Shown here piece after piece: positions 56,384 through 64,000 of a DNA stretch of 64,000 nt; the first letter of the stretch is position 1; each line of letters begins with the position of its first letter. Location: contig NZ_BDAI01000011.1 of assembly GCF_002091755.1 (NCBI RefSeq), positions 1 to 64,000 on the forward strand. The letters run 5' to 3'. Made by a program: the position numbers and the translations under genes. Origin of the DNA: Pseudomonas nitroreducens NBRC 12694 (GTDB lineage Bacteria > Pseudomonadota > Gammaproteobacteria > Pseudomonadales > Pseudomonadaceae). The notes under the pieces were generated by a model. The model did not search any database, was not told the DNA's origin, and was given only the letters and a program-made list of their open reading frames with translations.

Positions 56384-56399
56384 CTGTATTTATATACAG
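56384..56399 (+). promoter_or_regulatory. LexA (SOS) box
   Basis: CTGTATTTATATACAG matches the CTGT-N8-ACAG LexA operator, with an AT-rich core and one departure from a perfect palindrome. It lies 16 bp before the start codon of the UmuD-like gene, overlapping its probable promoter. Confidence 0.93.
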
Positions 56400-56415
56400 T
56401 ATTCGGAGAAAGGTC

Positions 56416-56787
56416 ATGCAACAAGCCATTCTGGATGTCCAAGATGTGATGCAGTCGGGCGCAGGCGTTGCGGCCACCGCAGTGCTTCTGCATACCTACA
56501 TAGTCCGTGCGTGTGGCGAAGAGATGACGCAGGCGGGCATTCACGACAGCGACCTGTTGCTGGTCGACCGTTCCGAATTGGCGGCGCCGGGTGAGATCGT
56601 GGTGGCGGCACTGAACGGTGAGGCGCTGATTCGCCGGCTCGCCATCATCGATGGCTGTTTCGCTCTCCAGGCAGCGAGCGATGGCTTTCCCACCTTGAAG
56701 GTCGAGGAGGGAGATGAGCTTTCGATCTGGGGCGTGGTGCGGCAGCGGCTTTGCGGGAGCGACGTGGCGCAAGGAGCGAGAGCATAG
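56416..56787 (+). CDS. UmuD-like (S24 fold) protein lacking the catalytic Ser-Lys dyad
   Basis: 123 residues aligned to the UmuD' core: VRACGEEMTQAGIHDSDLLLVDRS against UmuD [24 protein letters not shown], and NGEALIRRLAI against DGEFTVKKLQL. The catalytic Ser60 position is Glu36 and the Lys97 position is Arg73, with the same 37-residue spacing as in UmuD. The protein also lacks the N-terminal Cys-Gly cleavage arm, so it resembles UmuD' from birth. ATG 56416 has GGAGAAAGG upstream. There is no umuC/imuB partner: the next gene is galU. LexA-controlled; a role in binding polymerase V, RecA or another UmuD is a guess. Confidence 0.85.
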   Translation: MQQAILDVQDVMQSGAGVAATAVLLHTYIVRACGEEMTQAGIHDSDLLLVDRSELAAPGEIVVAALNGEALIRRLAIIDGCFALQAASDGFPTLKVEEGDELSIWGVVRQRLCGSDVAQGARA

Positions 56788-56990
56788 AAAGGGCGCGGGC
56801 AGGACCGGGATGCTGCCCATTTGCCATTAAGTTCGAGAACTAAACTGGCAATCCGGTGGTCAGATGCGCGTGTCATCGGTTTCAAGTGCGCGGAAGTGTC
56901 GTGCAGCTTGCAATCCGGGGCATTGTAAGGCGGACGCAGCCTGATTAGACTGCGCGCAACTCGCACCCCTGTCCCTCTCGAAGGACTCCC

Positions 56991-57830
56991 ATGATCAAGA
57001 AATGTCTGTTCCCGGCCGCCGGCTACGGTACCCGCTTCCTCCCGGCCACCAAGGCCATGCCCAAGGAAATGCTGCCGGTGGTGAACAAGCCGCTGATCCA
57101 GTATGCCGTTGAAGAGGCGCTGGAAGCCGGTCTCGGCGAAATCGGTATCGTCACTGGCCGTGGCAAGCGCTCGCTCGAAGACCACTTCGACATCTCCTAT
57201 GAGCTGGAGCACCAGATTCGCAACACCGACAAGGAAAAGTACCTGGTCGGTATTCGTCGCCTGATCGACGAGTGCACCTTCTCCTACACCCGCCAGGTTG
57301 AAATGAAGGGCCTGGGCCACGCGATCCTGACCGGTCGCCCGCTGATCGGCGACGAGCCCTTCGCTGTCGTGCTGGCGGACGACCTGTGCCTGAACCTGGA
57401 AGGCGACAGCGTCCTCAAGCAGATGGTCAAGCTGTACAACCAGTTCCGCTGCTCCATCGTGGCAATCCAGGAAGTGCCGCCGGAAGAGACCAACAAATAC
57501 GGTGTGATCGCCGGCGAGATGATCCGCGACGACATCTACCGCGTGAACACCATGGTCGAGAAGCCCAAGCCCGAAGATGCCCCGTCGAACCTGGCGATCA
57601 TCGGCCGTTACATCCTGACTCCGGATATCTTCGACCTGATCGAGCAGACCGAGCCGGGCAAGGGCGGTGAAATCCAGATCACCGACGCTCTGATGAAGCA
57701 GGCCCAGGACGGTTGCGTACTGGCCTACAAATTCAAGGGCAAGCGCTTCGACTGCGGTAGCGCCGAGGGTTACATCGAGGCGACCAACTTCTGCTACGAG
57801 CACCTCTACAAGACTGGCAAGGCCTGGTAA
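56991..57830 (+). CDS. galU: UTP-glucose-1-phosphate uridylyltransferase
   Basis: 279 residues. The nucleotide loop is AAGYGTRFLPATKAMPKEMLPVVNKPLIQYAVEEA; FAVVLADDLCLN is the metal/sugar site; GGEIQITDAL and FDCGSAEGYIEATNF are further signatures. It makes UDP-glucose for LPS and exopolysaccharides. The divergent mini-gene and SOS gene lie upstream and look unrelated. Confidence 0.97.
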   Translation: MIKKCLFPAAGYGTRFLPATKAMPKEMLPVVNKPLIQYAVEEALEAGLGEIGIVTGRGKRSLEDHFDISYELEHQIRNTDKEKYLVGIRRLIDECTFSYTRQVEMKGLGHAILTGRPLIGDEPFAVVLADDLCLNLEGDSVLKQMVKLYNQFRCSIVAIQEVPPEETNKYGVIAGEMIRDDIYRVNTMVEKPKPEDAPSNLAIIGRYILTPDIFDLIEQTEPGKGGEIQITDALMKQAQDGCVLAYKFKGKRFDCGSAEGYIEATNFCYEHLYKTGKAW

Positions 57831-57853
57831 TTCCGGACCTTTCCGCTCTTTGA

Positions 57854-57877
57854 GAAAGCCACCTTCGGGTGGCTTTT
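57854..57877 (+). terminator. galU terminator
   Basis: GAAAGCCACC-TTCG-GGTGGCTTTTT with a UUCG tetraloop. Confidence 0.95.
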
Positions 57878-57896
57878 TCGTGTGTGCAGCCGGGCA

Positions 57897-58328
57897 TCAC
57901 ATCGAGCGCGGGATTGGCATGGCCTCCGATCCCGGCCCGAGTGGCTGCCCATAACTGAACTCGACGTAGTTGCCCGCCGGGTCGCGCAGTCCGCAGTAAT
58001 AACCCACCGGGTAAGGCTCTGCCCGGGGTGCCCAGATCAGGCAGCCGGCCGACTGGGCATCCCTGGCGATACGGTCGACTTCCTCGTGGCTGTCCACCGC
58101 GAAGCCGAAGTGGCTGTAGTCATCGCTGGCCAGGTGCCGCGCCTGCCCGCCTGGCATGATGACGAAGATGAAGCGGTGCTCCTTGCCGGGCTCCGCCATC
58201 CAGACAATGCGTGACCCCTTGCCTTCGCGCTGGTGGATGATGCGCATACCGCAGAAGCGCTCGTAGAACGCTATGCAGGCCTCAAGATCAGGTACGTGCA
58301 GGGCCAGGTGGGTCAGGGATGGGCGCAT
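57897..58328 (-). CDS. VOC (glyoxalase/bleomycin-resistance) family protein
   Basis: 143 residues, two beta-alpha-beta-beta-beta modules (THLALHVPDLEACIAFYERFCGMRIIHQR; YSHFGFAVDSHEEVDRIARDA; YYCGLRDPAGNYVEFSYGQP). Metal ligands His7, His73 and Glu126 are plausible. Substrate unknown; related to lactoylglutathione lyase-like enzymes, in keeping with its divergence from glutathione reductase. Confidence 0.85.
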   Translation of the reverse strand: MRPSLTHLALHVPDLEACIAFYERFCGMRIIHQREGKGSRIVWMAEPGKEHRFIFVIMPGGQARHLASDDYSHFGFAVDSHEEVDRIARDAQSAGCLIWAPRAEPYPVGYYCGLRDPAGNYVEFSYGQPLGPGSEAMPIPRSM

Positions 58329-58416
58329 GGCGAATACTCCTTTGGCAGCGTCTGATGGCAGGATAGGTCAGGCGTCATGAGGTATGCTGCCTGTCATATC
58401 CAAGCGGAGATCCATG

Positions 58417-59775
58417 ATGTCTTTCGATTTCGACCTGTTCGTCATCGGTGCGGGTTCCGGCGGTGTGCGTGCTGCGCGCTTTGCCGCGGGCTTTGGCGCC
58501 AAGGTGGCCGTGGCGGAAAGCCGCTACCTGGGCGGTACCTGCGTCAACGTCGGTTGCGTGCCGAAGAAGCTGCTGGTGTACGGGGCGCATTTCCATGAGG
58601 ACTTCGAGCAGGCTGCCGGCTTTGGCTGGACCCTGGGTGAGGCGAAGTTCGACTGGCCGACACTGATCGCCAACAAGAATCGCGAGATCCATCGCCTCAA
58701 TGGCATCTACCGCAATCTGCTGGTGAACAGCGGCGTCACGCTGCTGGAGGGACATGCCAGGCTGCAGGATGCGCACACCGTGGAAGTCGACGGCCAGCGT
58801 TTCCGTGCCAAGCACATCCTCATTGCCACCGGTGGCTGGCCGCAGGTGCCGGACATTCCCGGCAAGGAGCACGCGATCTCTTCCAATGAGGCCTTCTTCC
58901 TCAAGGAACTGCCGCGTCGGGTGCTGGTGGTCGGCGGCGGTTACATTGCCGTGGAATTCGCCGGCATATTCCACGGCTTGGGGGCGCAGACTTCGCTGCT
59001 GTACCGCAAGGATTTGTTCCTGCGTGGCTTCGATCGCAGCGTGCGCGAGCACCTGCGCGACGAGCTGACGAAGAAGGGGCTGGACCTGCAGTTCAACAGC
59101 GACATCGCACGCATCGACAAGCAGGCCGACGGCAGCCTGGCTGCGACGCTCAAGGATGGTCGCGTTCTGGAGGCGGATTGCGTGTTCTACGCAACCGGCC
59201 GCCGTCCGCAACTGGACAACCTGGGCCTGGAGAATGTCTCGGTCGAGCTGGATGATCGTGGTTACATCAAGGTCGATGAGGCCTATTGCACCAGCGAGCC
59301 ATCGATCCATGCCATCGGTGATGTGATCGGCCGGGTGCAGTTGACCCCCGTGGCACTGGCCGAAGGCATGGCGCTGGCGCGCAAGCTGTTCCGCCCGGAG
59401 GAATACCGCCCGGTAGACTACAAGCTGATTCCCACCGCTGTATTCAGCCTGCCCAACATCGGCACGGTCGGCCTGACCGAAGATGAAGCGCGCAGCGCCG
59501 GACACCGGGTGAAGCTGTTCGAGAGCCGTTTCCGTCCGATGAAACTGACGCTCACCGAGTGCCAGGAACGGACCCTGATGAAGCTGATTGTCGATGCCGA
59601 CACCGATAAGGTGCTGGGTTGCCATATGGTCGGCCCGGAAGCCGGAGAAATCCTCCAGGGCATCGCCATTGCGCTCAAGGCTGGAGCAACCAAGCGGGTG
59701 TTCGATGAAACCATCGGCATTCACCCGACCGCGGCGGAAGAGTTCGTGACGCTGCGTACCCCGGTCGGTGCCTGA
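58417..59775 (+). CDS. gor: glutathione-disulfide reductase
   Basis: 452 residues. FAD loop IGAGSGGVRAARFAA, redox disulfide Cys42/Cys47 (GGTCVNVGC), NADPH loop VVGGGYIAVEFAGIFHGLG with YRKDLFLRGFD arginines that select NADPH, and the C-terminal HPTAAEEFVTLRTP with the catalytic His-Glu pair. ATG 58417 is the second of two adjacent ATGs; GGAG spacing favours it. Confidence 0.97.
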   Translation: MSFDFDLFVIGAGSGGVRAARFAAGFGAKVAVAESRYLGGTCVNVGCVPKKLLVYGAHFHEDFEQAAGFGWTLGEAKFDWPTLIANKNREIHRLNGIYRNLLVNSGVTLLEGHARLQDAHTVEVDGQRFRAKHILIATGGWPQVPDIPGKEHAISSNEAFFLKELPRRVLVVGGGYIAVEFAGIFHGLGAQTSLLYRKDLFLRGFDRSVREHLRDELTKKGLDLQFNSDIARIDKQADGSLAATLKDGRVLEADCVFYATGRRPQLDNLGLENVSVELDDRGYIKVDEAYCTSEPSIHAIGDVIGRVQLTPVALAEGMALARKLFRPEEYRPVDYKLIPTAVFSLPNIGTVGLTEDEARSAGHRVKLFESRFRPMKLTLTECQERTLMKLIVDADTDKVLGCHMVGPEAGEILQGIAIALKAGATKRVFDETIGIHPTAAEEFVTLRTPVGA

Positions 59776-59791
59776 CGGCGCTGGCGGAAAT

Positions 59792-59824
59792 GAAAAAGCC
59801 GGTGCAGATGCACCGGCTTTTTTT
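59792..59824 (+). terminator. gor/symporter bidirectional terminator
   Basis: AAAAAGCCGGTGC-AGAT-GCACCGGCTTTTTTT between the convergent gor and the permease gene. Confidence 0.95.
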
Positions 59825-59839
59825 GCGGGCGGGGCGCCG

Positions 59840-60838
59840 TCAGTTGGCGCGCTCCAGCGGTGCGTGGCCGTCTTCCTGGCGCTGGGAGTAGCGCTGGGCG
59901 AGCACGGCGCAGACCATCAGCTGGATCTGGTGGAACAGCATCAGTGGCAGCAGGATCACGCCGACGGTGCTGCTGGCGAACAGCACCGAGGCCATGGGCA
60001 CGCCGGTGGCGAGGCTCTTCTTCGAGCCGCAGAAGATGATGGTAATCCTGTCTTCCAGGGAGAAGCCCAGCCAGCGCCCCAGCAGGTTGGTGGCGACCAG
60101 CGCCAGTGCCAGCAGCACGCAGCAGGCCACGACCAGGCCGGCCAGCGCCGGAAGCGGAACCTGGTGCCACAGGCCCTGAATGACGGCGGCGCTGAAGGCG
60201 GTGTAGACCACCAGCAGAATCGATCCCTGGTCCACGTAGCGCAGGACCGGCTTGTGCCGCTCCACCCAGGCGCCGATCCACGGGCGCAGCAGCTGGCCGG
60301 CAATGAAGGGCACCAGCAGTTGCAGGGTGATCTTGCCGATGGCGTCCAGCGTCGACATTCCGGTATCGCCATGGGCGCCGATCAGCAACTGCACGAGCAG
60401 CGGCGTGACGAAGACGCCCAGCAGGCTGGAGGCCGATGCGCTGCAGATAGCCGCCGGGATATTGCCCCGTGCCAGCGACGTGAAGGCGATAGCCGATTGC
60501 ACGGTGGCGGGCAGGGCGCAGAGATACAGCATGCCCAGGTACAGGTCCGGGGTCACCAGGGGCGACAATGCGGGCTTGAGCGCCAGGCCGAGCAGGGGAA
60601 AGAGGATGAAGGTGCAGGAGAATATCAGCAGGTGCAGCCGCCAGTGGGTGGCGCCGGCGATGATCGCCTGGCGCGACAACTTGGCACCGTGAAGGAAGAA
60701 CAGCAGCGCGATGCCCAGGTTGGTGATCCAGCCGAAAATCACGGCAGCGGTGCCTTCGCAGGGCAGCAGGCTGGCAACGGTCACGGTGGCGATCAGCGCC
60801 AGGGTGAAGTTGTCGGGGAGCAGGCGTGGGCGAGCCAT
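59840..60838 (-). CDS. bile acid:sodium symporter-like (SBF-like, YfeH-type) permease
   Basis: 332 residues, about ten helices. NLGIALLFFLHGAKLSRQAIIAGATHWRLHL and LPATVQSAIAFTSLARGNIPAAICSASASSLLGVFVTPLLV match PF13593-type BASS proteins; IIFCGSKKSLATGVPMA resembles the crossover helix motif. Substrate unknown. ATG 60838 with GAGAG upstream. Confidence 0.88.
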   Translation of the reverse strand: MARPRLLPDNFTLALIATVTVASLLPCEGTAAVIFGWITNLGIALLFFLHGAKLSRQAIIAGATHWRLHLLIFSCTFILFPLLGLALKPALSPLVTPDLYLGMLYLCALPATVQSAIAFTSLARGNIPAAICSASASSLLGVFVTPLLVQLLIGAHGDTGMSTLDAIGKITLQLLVPFIAGQLLRPWIGAWVERHKPVLRYVDQGSILLVVYTAFSAAVIQGLWHQVPLPALAGLVVACCVLLALALVATNLLGRWLGFSLEDRITIIFCGSKKSLATGVPMASVLFASSTVGVILLPLMLFHQIQLMVCAVLAQRYSQRQEDGHAPLERAN

Positions 60839-60936
60839 GGGCACATCTCTCGTCGTTGTTGTGTGTGAAAGACCACAAAGGTCAGGTTCGCACTCTAAGC
60901 CTGCGAGGATGTGCCGGCTAACGCCAGAAAGTCAGC

Positions 60937-61272
60937 TTATGTCGCTGAAAGGACAGTTTCTGCTCCCTGCACATGCAGGTCCACCGAGCACACGCTGACC
61001 ATTCCGCGCATGCGCTGGGCGATCACCTCGGCGCGATAGCGCGGCAGCGTGTTCACGCGCAGGGCGATGTCCAGCCAGTCTTCCCGACGGGAGGATTCCA
61101 CCTCGGCCGGTACGTGGCCCTGCAGTGCAAACTGGTTCAGCAGGCGACAGAGAATGTCGGCATCGATCTCGGCGCGAATCAGGTAGCGCACGTCGGCGGC
61201 CACTTCGGTGGGGACGGGGCGGTCTTGTGGGAGCGGGGAGAGTTCGACGAGTTGGAGTGCGGGGAGCGTCAT
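60937..61272 (-). CDS. hypothetical protein beside an Lrp-type regulator
   Basis: 111 residues, ending in a betaalpha-like stretch (LDIALRVNTLPRYRAEVIAQRMRGMVSVCSVDLHVQG) that looks like an ACT/RAM-type or MTH1187-type ferredoxin fold with an N-terminal helix. No confident family. It is divergent from the Lrp gene, across a 132-bp AT-richer gap, so it may be the regulator's target. Confidence 0.6.
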   Translation of the reverse strand: MTLPALQLVELSPLPQDRPVPTEVAADVRYLIRAEIDADILCRLLNQFALQGHVPAEVESSRREDWLDIALRVNTLPRYRAEVIAQRMRGMVSVCSVDLHVQGAETVLSAT

Positions 61273-61404
61273 GGCGGCTGGCCGATGCAGGAGAGGTGAA
61301 GAATATTCTGCGGGCGCGCCGGAGGAATTATTTGCCTGATTTCTGCAATAGGTGACTTATTTGTGCATTAATAAGTCTTTCTTGCTGATATTTGAGATTT
61401 GTAT

Positions 61405-61878
61405 ATGCCCATATCGCTGGATGCCCAAGACCGCAGGATCCTCGAGTTGCTGCAGGAGGAGGCAACGCTTTCGACGGCCCAGATCGCTGAGCGCATCGGC
61501 CTGTCGCAATCGCCGTGCTGGCGCCGAATTCAGCGATTGAAGGACGAGGGTGTGATCCGCAAGCAGGTGACTCTGCTGGATCGCAAGAAGATCGGCCTGA
61601 ACACCCAGATATTCGCCCAGGTGAAACTCAACGCCCATGGGCGCAATCACCTGACGGATTTTGCGCAGGCCATGCAGGAGTTCCCCGAGGTGCTGGAGTG
61701 CCACGTCCTGATGGGCGCGGTCGACTTCATGCTGCGCATCGTGACGGAGGATGTGGAGGCTTACGAGCGCTTCTTCTTCGAGCGACTGTCCCAGGTGCCG
61801 GGCGTGCAGGAGATCAACTCCATCGTGGCGCTCTCGGAGATCAAGTCCACCACCACGTTGCCCCTGCCGCGCGGCTGA
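61405..61878 (+). CDS. Lrp/AsnC family transcriptional regulator
   Basis: 157 residues. Winged HTH (LDAQDRRILELLQEEATLSTAQIAERIGLSQSPCWRRIQRLKDEGVIRKQ) plus a RAM ligand domain (HVLMGAVDFMLRIVTEDVEAYERFFFERLSQVPGVQEINSIVAL). An octamer-forming amino-acid sensor is expected. ATG 61405; the TTG at 61399 is an unlikely earlier start. Probably controls itself and the divergent hypothetical gene. Confidence 0.93.
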   Translation: MPISLDAQDRRILELLQEEATLSTAQIAERIGLSQSPCWRRIQRLKDEGVIRKQVTLLDRKKIGLNTQIFAQVKLNAHGRNHLTDFAQAMQEFPEVLECHVLMGAVDFMLRIVTEDVEAYERFFFERLSQVPGVQEINSIVALSEIKSTTTLPLPRG

Positions 61879-61909
61879 AAAGGCGCCGGGATGCCGGCGC
61901 CCAGGGCGG

Positions 61910-62416
61910 TCAGACGCCGCCGAGATAGTCCATCTTGCCGACTTCCACGCCATTGTGGCGGAGGATGTCGTAGGCCGTGGTGATGTGGAAATAGAAGTTC
62001 GGGTTGACGAACCCGAGCAGGAAGTCCGAGCCCTTGAAGCTGACTTCGCGAGTACGCAGCTTCAGCTCGATGGTGCGGTTTTCGGCGCCTTCGAACTGCT
62101 CGGGCTTCAGGGACTTGAGGAAGTCGATGGTCTTCGCGATGCGCGCTTGCAGCTCTGCGAAGGTGGTTTCGTCATCGGCGAAGCTCGGCACCTCGACACC
62201 GGCCAGGCGCGCGCCGGCGCCTTTGGCGGAGTCGGAGGCTATCTGCACCTGGCGCCCCAGGGCGAACATGTCCGGGGCGAGACGGGCGTTGATCAGGACG
62301 GAAGGGTCGATGGACTTGGCTTCGGCATGGGTGGCGGCCTTGGCGAGAATCGCCGAGAGATTGCCGAGCATGCGGATGAAGACGGGAACGGAAGCCTGGT
62401 AGATCGAGAGGGACAT
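61910..62416 (-). CDS. DUF1993 family protein (DinB-like helical fold)
   Basis: 168 residues, helical, with SIYQASVPVFIRMLGNLSAILAKAATHAEAKSIDPSVLINARLAPDMFALGRQVQIASDSAK and a C-terminal FYFHITTAYDILRHNGVEVGKMDYLG, matching DUF1993. Metal-binding residues are partly conserved; function unknown. Monocistronic. Confidence 0.88.
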   Translation of the reverse strand: MSLSIYQASVPVFIRMLGNLSAILAKAATHAEAKSIDPSVLINARLAPDMFALGRQVQIASDSAKGAGARLAGVEVPSFADDETTFAELQARIAKTIDFLKSLKPEQFEGAENRTIELKLRTREVSFKGSDFLLGFVNPNFYFHITTAYDILRHNGVEVGKMDYLGGV

Positions 62417-62504
62417 GCTGCGTACTCCAGACAGATGAAGGTGAGCTCGTCACGGTGGACGGCCGTCGGAGTCTACTGCGGGTATCTGCGGCTGTCGCCA
62501 GGCT

Positions 62505-63218
62505 TCAGCGCCAGGCCACTTTCGGCGCCGGACAGCGATCGTTCTCGATCGGGCCGACGTAGGGATTGCCCCAGCCCATTACGCAGCCGACCATCTGGTT
62601 GCGCTGGCGCTCCCAGGCTTCCACCGGGTACTGCTTGCTCCAGGCGGTGAACAGTTGGCGGTCCTGGTTGGAGAGCTTCAGGCCGTAGCGGTCGCTCATA
62701 TAGAAGTAGGTGCGGGCGATCATGCCGCGAATCTGCGGGCGGGGCATGGCCTTGCGTGCCTTGAAATCCACCACCATCGGGCAGGCGCCGTACTGCGAGG
62801 GCTTTTGCTGCAGCCAGCCGAAGCTGTAGTTGGCGCGGTCGCCGTTCACCTCGCCGATGCTCGGCACCAGGTTGTGCAGGTCCGCCTCGGCCTTCTGGTA
62901 CACCCGGTCATTGCGCGAGCAGTTCTTGCGCCCGCCGCTCTGCCAGCATTGGCGCTGGTGGCCGATCACCCAGGCGGGAACGATGTGCTCCCACTCGATG
63001 CGCGAGGCGCGGTTGGCATTCTTGCGCGGGGTGTAGCCGCAGCTCTTCAGGTCGACCTTGGTGCCGTTGTAGCGGCAGCCGCAATAGAACTCCACCGATT
63101 GGCGGGCGTACAGCTTGCGCCCGACCTTCTTGGCTTCCTCGAAGGTGCGCGGGGCGGCAGCAGAGGCAACGGTGGGAACAGCGAGGATCAGCAGCAGGGC
63201 CAGGCAGCGTCCGAACAT
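62505..63218 (-). CDS. endA: endonuclease I (EndA/Vvn-type), secreted or periplasmic
   Basis: 237 residues with signal peptide MFGRCLALLLILAVPTVASA. Catalytic His78 lies in EWEHIVPAW; NCSRNDRVYQKAEADLHNLVPSIGEVNGDRANYSFGW holds the metal Asn. Eight cysteines give disulfides for the periplasm. It degrades DNA nonspecifically. ATG 63218 is chosen because the signal peptide begins there. Confidence 0.93.
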   Translation of the reverse strand: MFGRCLALLLILAVPTVASAAAPRTFEEAKKVGRKLYARQSVEFYCGCRYNGTKVDLKSCGYTPRKNANRASRIEWEHIVPAWVIGHQRQCWQSGGRKNCSRNDRVYQKAEADLHNLVPSIGEVNGDRANYSFGWLQQKPSQYGACPMVVDFKARKAMPRPQIRGMIARTYFYMSDRYGLKLSNQDRQLFTAWSKQYPVEAWERQRNQMVGCVMGWGNPYVGPIENDRCPAPKVAWR

Positions 63219-63663
63219 GAGGCATTCCTTACGAAAGTCGCTGCATCTTACTGATTGAGAAAGAATTGCCAATCGTGGCAATGGAATGGCAAGGCTGTGG
63301 CGTGACGAGAAACGCCCGACGTGGTGCGCAGGGCTTATGGCGACTGGGAACGCTTGGCAATGGAGCTTCCAATCTTTTCAACTTGCTTCATAAATGACTC
63401 GTAACATCATGATTTTAAAGTAAATTAATTTTTATAAATTACTTTAAGAACAAGCGCTATTACGATGTTTTAATGAGTTTTCCCCTGCTGCGGGTGGCGG
63501 CCGCATCTGTCGTGCATCTTGCGGGGCATATATCAGAGATTTGATATCAATATATTCTTGCAAGTCATTGATATAAAAAGATTAAATTTATCTGTTTGCG
63601 CGGCCTGCTCGAGGTGCACAAGGCTTGGTAAGCTGAACCTTTCCGTCATCCGGGATGATCATC
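63219..63663. promoter_or_regulatory. AT-rich 445-bp spacer
   Basis: No gene is seen. Two very AT-rich patches (63385-63475 and 63530-63600) contrast with the GC-rich surroundings. One carries a 9-bp inverted repeat TTAAAGTAA (63415-63423) and TTACTTTAA (63439-63447). The other carries the palindrome TTGATATCAA (63541-63550). This is the kind of DNA bound by MvaT/H-NS-like proteins. Confidence 0.6.
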
Positions 63664-64000
63664 ATGATTGAGCGCAGAACCTTGGCGGCCATCGCCTGCT
63701 TCGCACTGGCGATGCCAGCCTTCGCGCAGAAGTTCACCGGGCAGGAGGCGCAATCGCAAAGTACGCCGCGCTATCAGAACCAGACGCAATGGCAGCAGTC
63801 GCCGCCGGTGATCCAGCGCATCTATGTCAGCCCGGGGGCAAGCGGTAGCGTAGGCAGCTCGTCCAGCTGGCAACGCAATGACAGCTATGGTGGCGTGCGG
63901 GTGCCCAGTGGCTACGGCGAGACGCGTTCGAACTCGGTCATCATCGACCAGGGCAGCGGCGGCATCCGACAGAGCATCGAATACCCCAATGGCGCGGTCT
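63664..64000 (+). CDS. secreted hypothetical protein, N-terminal part (cut by window edge)
   Basis: The first 112 residues show a signal peptide (IERRTLAAIACFALAMPAFA) and a low-complexity, Gln/Ser/Gly-rich, probably disordered mature part (EAQSQSTPRYQNQTQWQQSPPVIQRIYVSPGASG; IDQGSGGIRQSIEYPNGAV). No domain recognised. ATG 63664; ATG 63655 is an in-frame alternative. It runs in frame to the window end. Confidence 0.75.
   Translation, partial: MIERRTLAAIACFALAMPAFAQKFTGQEAQSQSTPRYQNQTQWQQSPPVIQRIYVSPGASGSVGSSSSWQRNDSYGGVRVPSGYGETRSNSVIIDQGSGGIRQSIEYPNGAV

Overview
The window is a gene-dense, GC-rich stretch of a Pseudomonas chromosome. Protein sequences and gene order (nuoA-N, aceA, purB-hflD-mnmA, idh/icd, clpS-clpA-infA-ate-aat-trxB-ftsK-lolA-rarA-serS-cysG, tusDCBE, gacA-uvrC-pgsA-tRNAs, galU/gor) match, from memory, the P. 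aeruginosa lineage. The proteins are diverged enough to suggest a relative (for example the P. nitroreducens/P. citronellolis group) rather than P. aeruginosa itself. That species-level remark is inference. Almost everything is core genome: there is no prophage, insertion sequence, CRISPR array or secretion cluster.

Layout: (1) 1-4.1 kb: a left-truncated TlpQ/McpU-type chemoreceptor, a divergent Na+/H+-antiporter-family permease, an AI-2E-family permease and a REPIN. (2) 4.1-19 kb: the complete 13-gene nuo operon (complex I, fused nuoCD) on the minus strand, with a palindromic Fur/Zur-like site far upstream. (3) 19.4-22.2 kb: a hotdog-fold protein and isocitrate lyase, the latter with a long upstream region holding an RccR-like operator, a promoter and a structured leader. 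(4) 22.2-29 kb: a secretin-N-domain protein, a PLD-like protein, a GNAT, ribosomal oxygenase RoxA, purB, hflD, mnmA and nudJ. (5) 29-33.2 kb: divergent idh (monomeric) and icd (dimeric) isocitrate dehydrogenases, then a 5'-truncated cspD. (6) 33.3-46.5 kb: the N-degron pathway genes clpS, clpA, ate and aat around infA, then trxB, ftsK, lolA, rarA, serS, cysG and an LprI-like protein. (7) 46.5-51.1 kb: glutathionyl-hydroquinone reductase, ybiB/trpD2-tusE-tusB-tusC-tusD, yccA and tRNA-Ser. (8) 51.2-55.5 kb: a small unknown, gacA-uvrC, pgsA and tRNA-Gly/Cys/Leu. (9) 55.5-64 kb: a DUF3509 protein, a tiny membrane protein, an SOS-box-controlled UmuD-like protein with a destroyed catalytic dyad, galU, a VOC protein, gor, a bile-acid-symporter-like permease, an Lrp regulator, DUF1993, endonuclease I and a right-truncated secreted protein.

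Functionally the window links carbon flux at the isocitrate branch point (aceA, icd, idh) with NADH oxidation (nuo), protein quality control (N-degron pathway), tRNA thiolation (tusBCDE with mnmA) and global regulation (gacA). The observations most worth following are the decayed cspD, the orphan SOS-controlled pseudo-UmuD, the aceA upstream region, the palindrome above nuoA and a strong hairpin inside the nuo operon.
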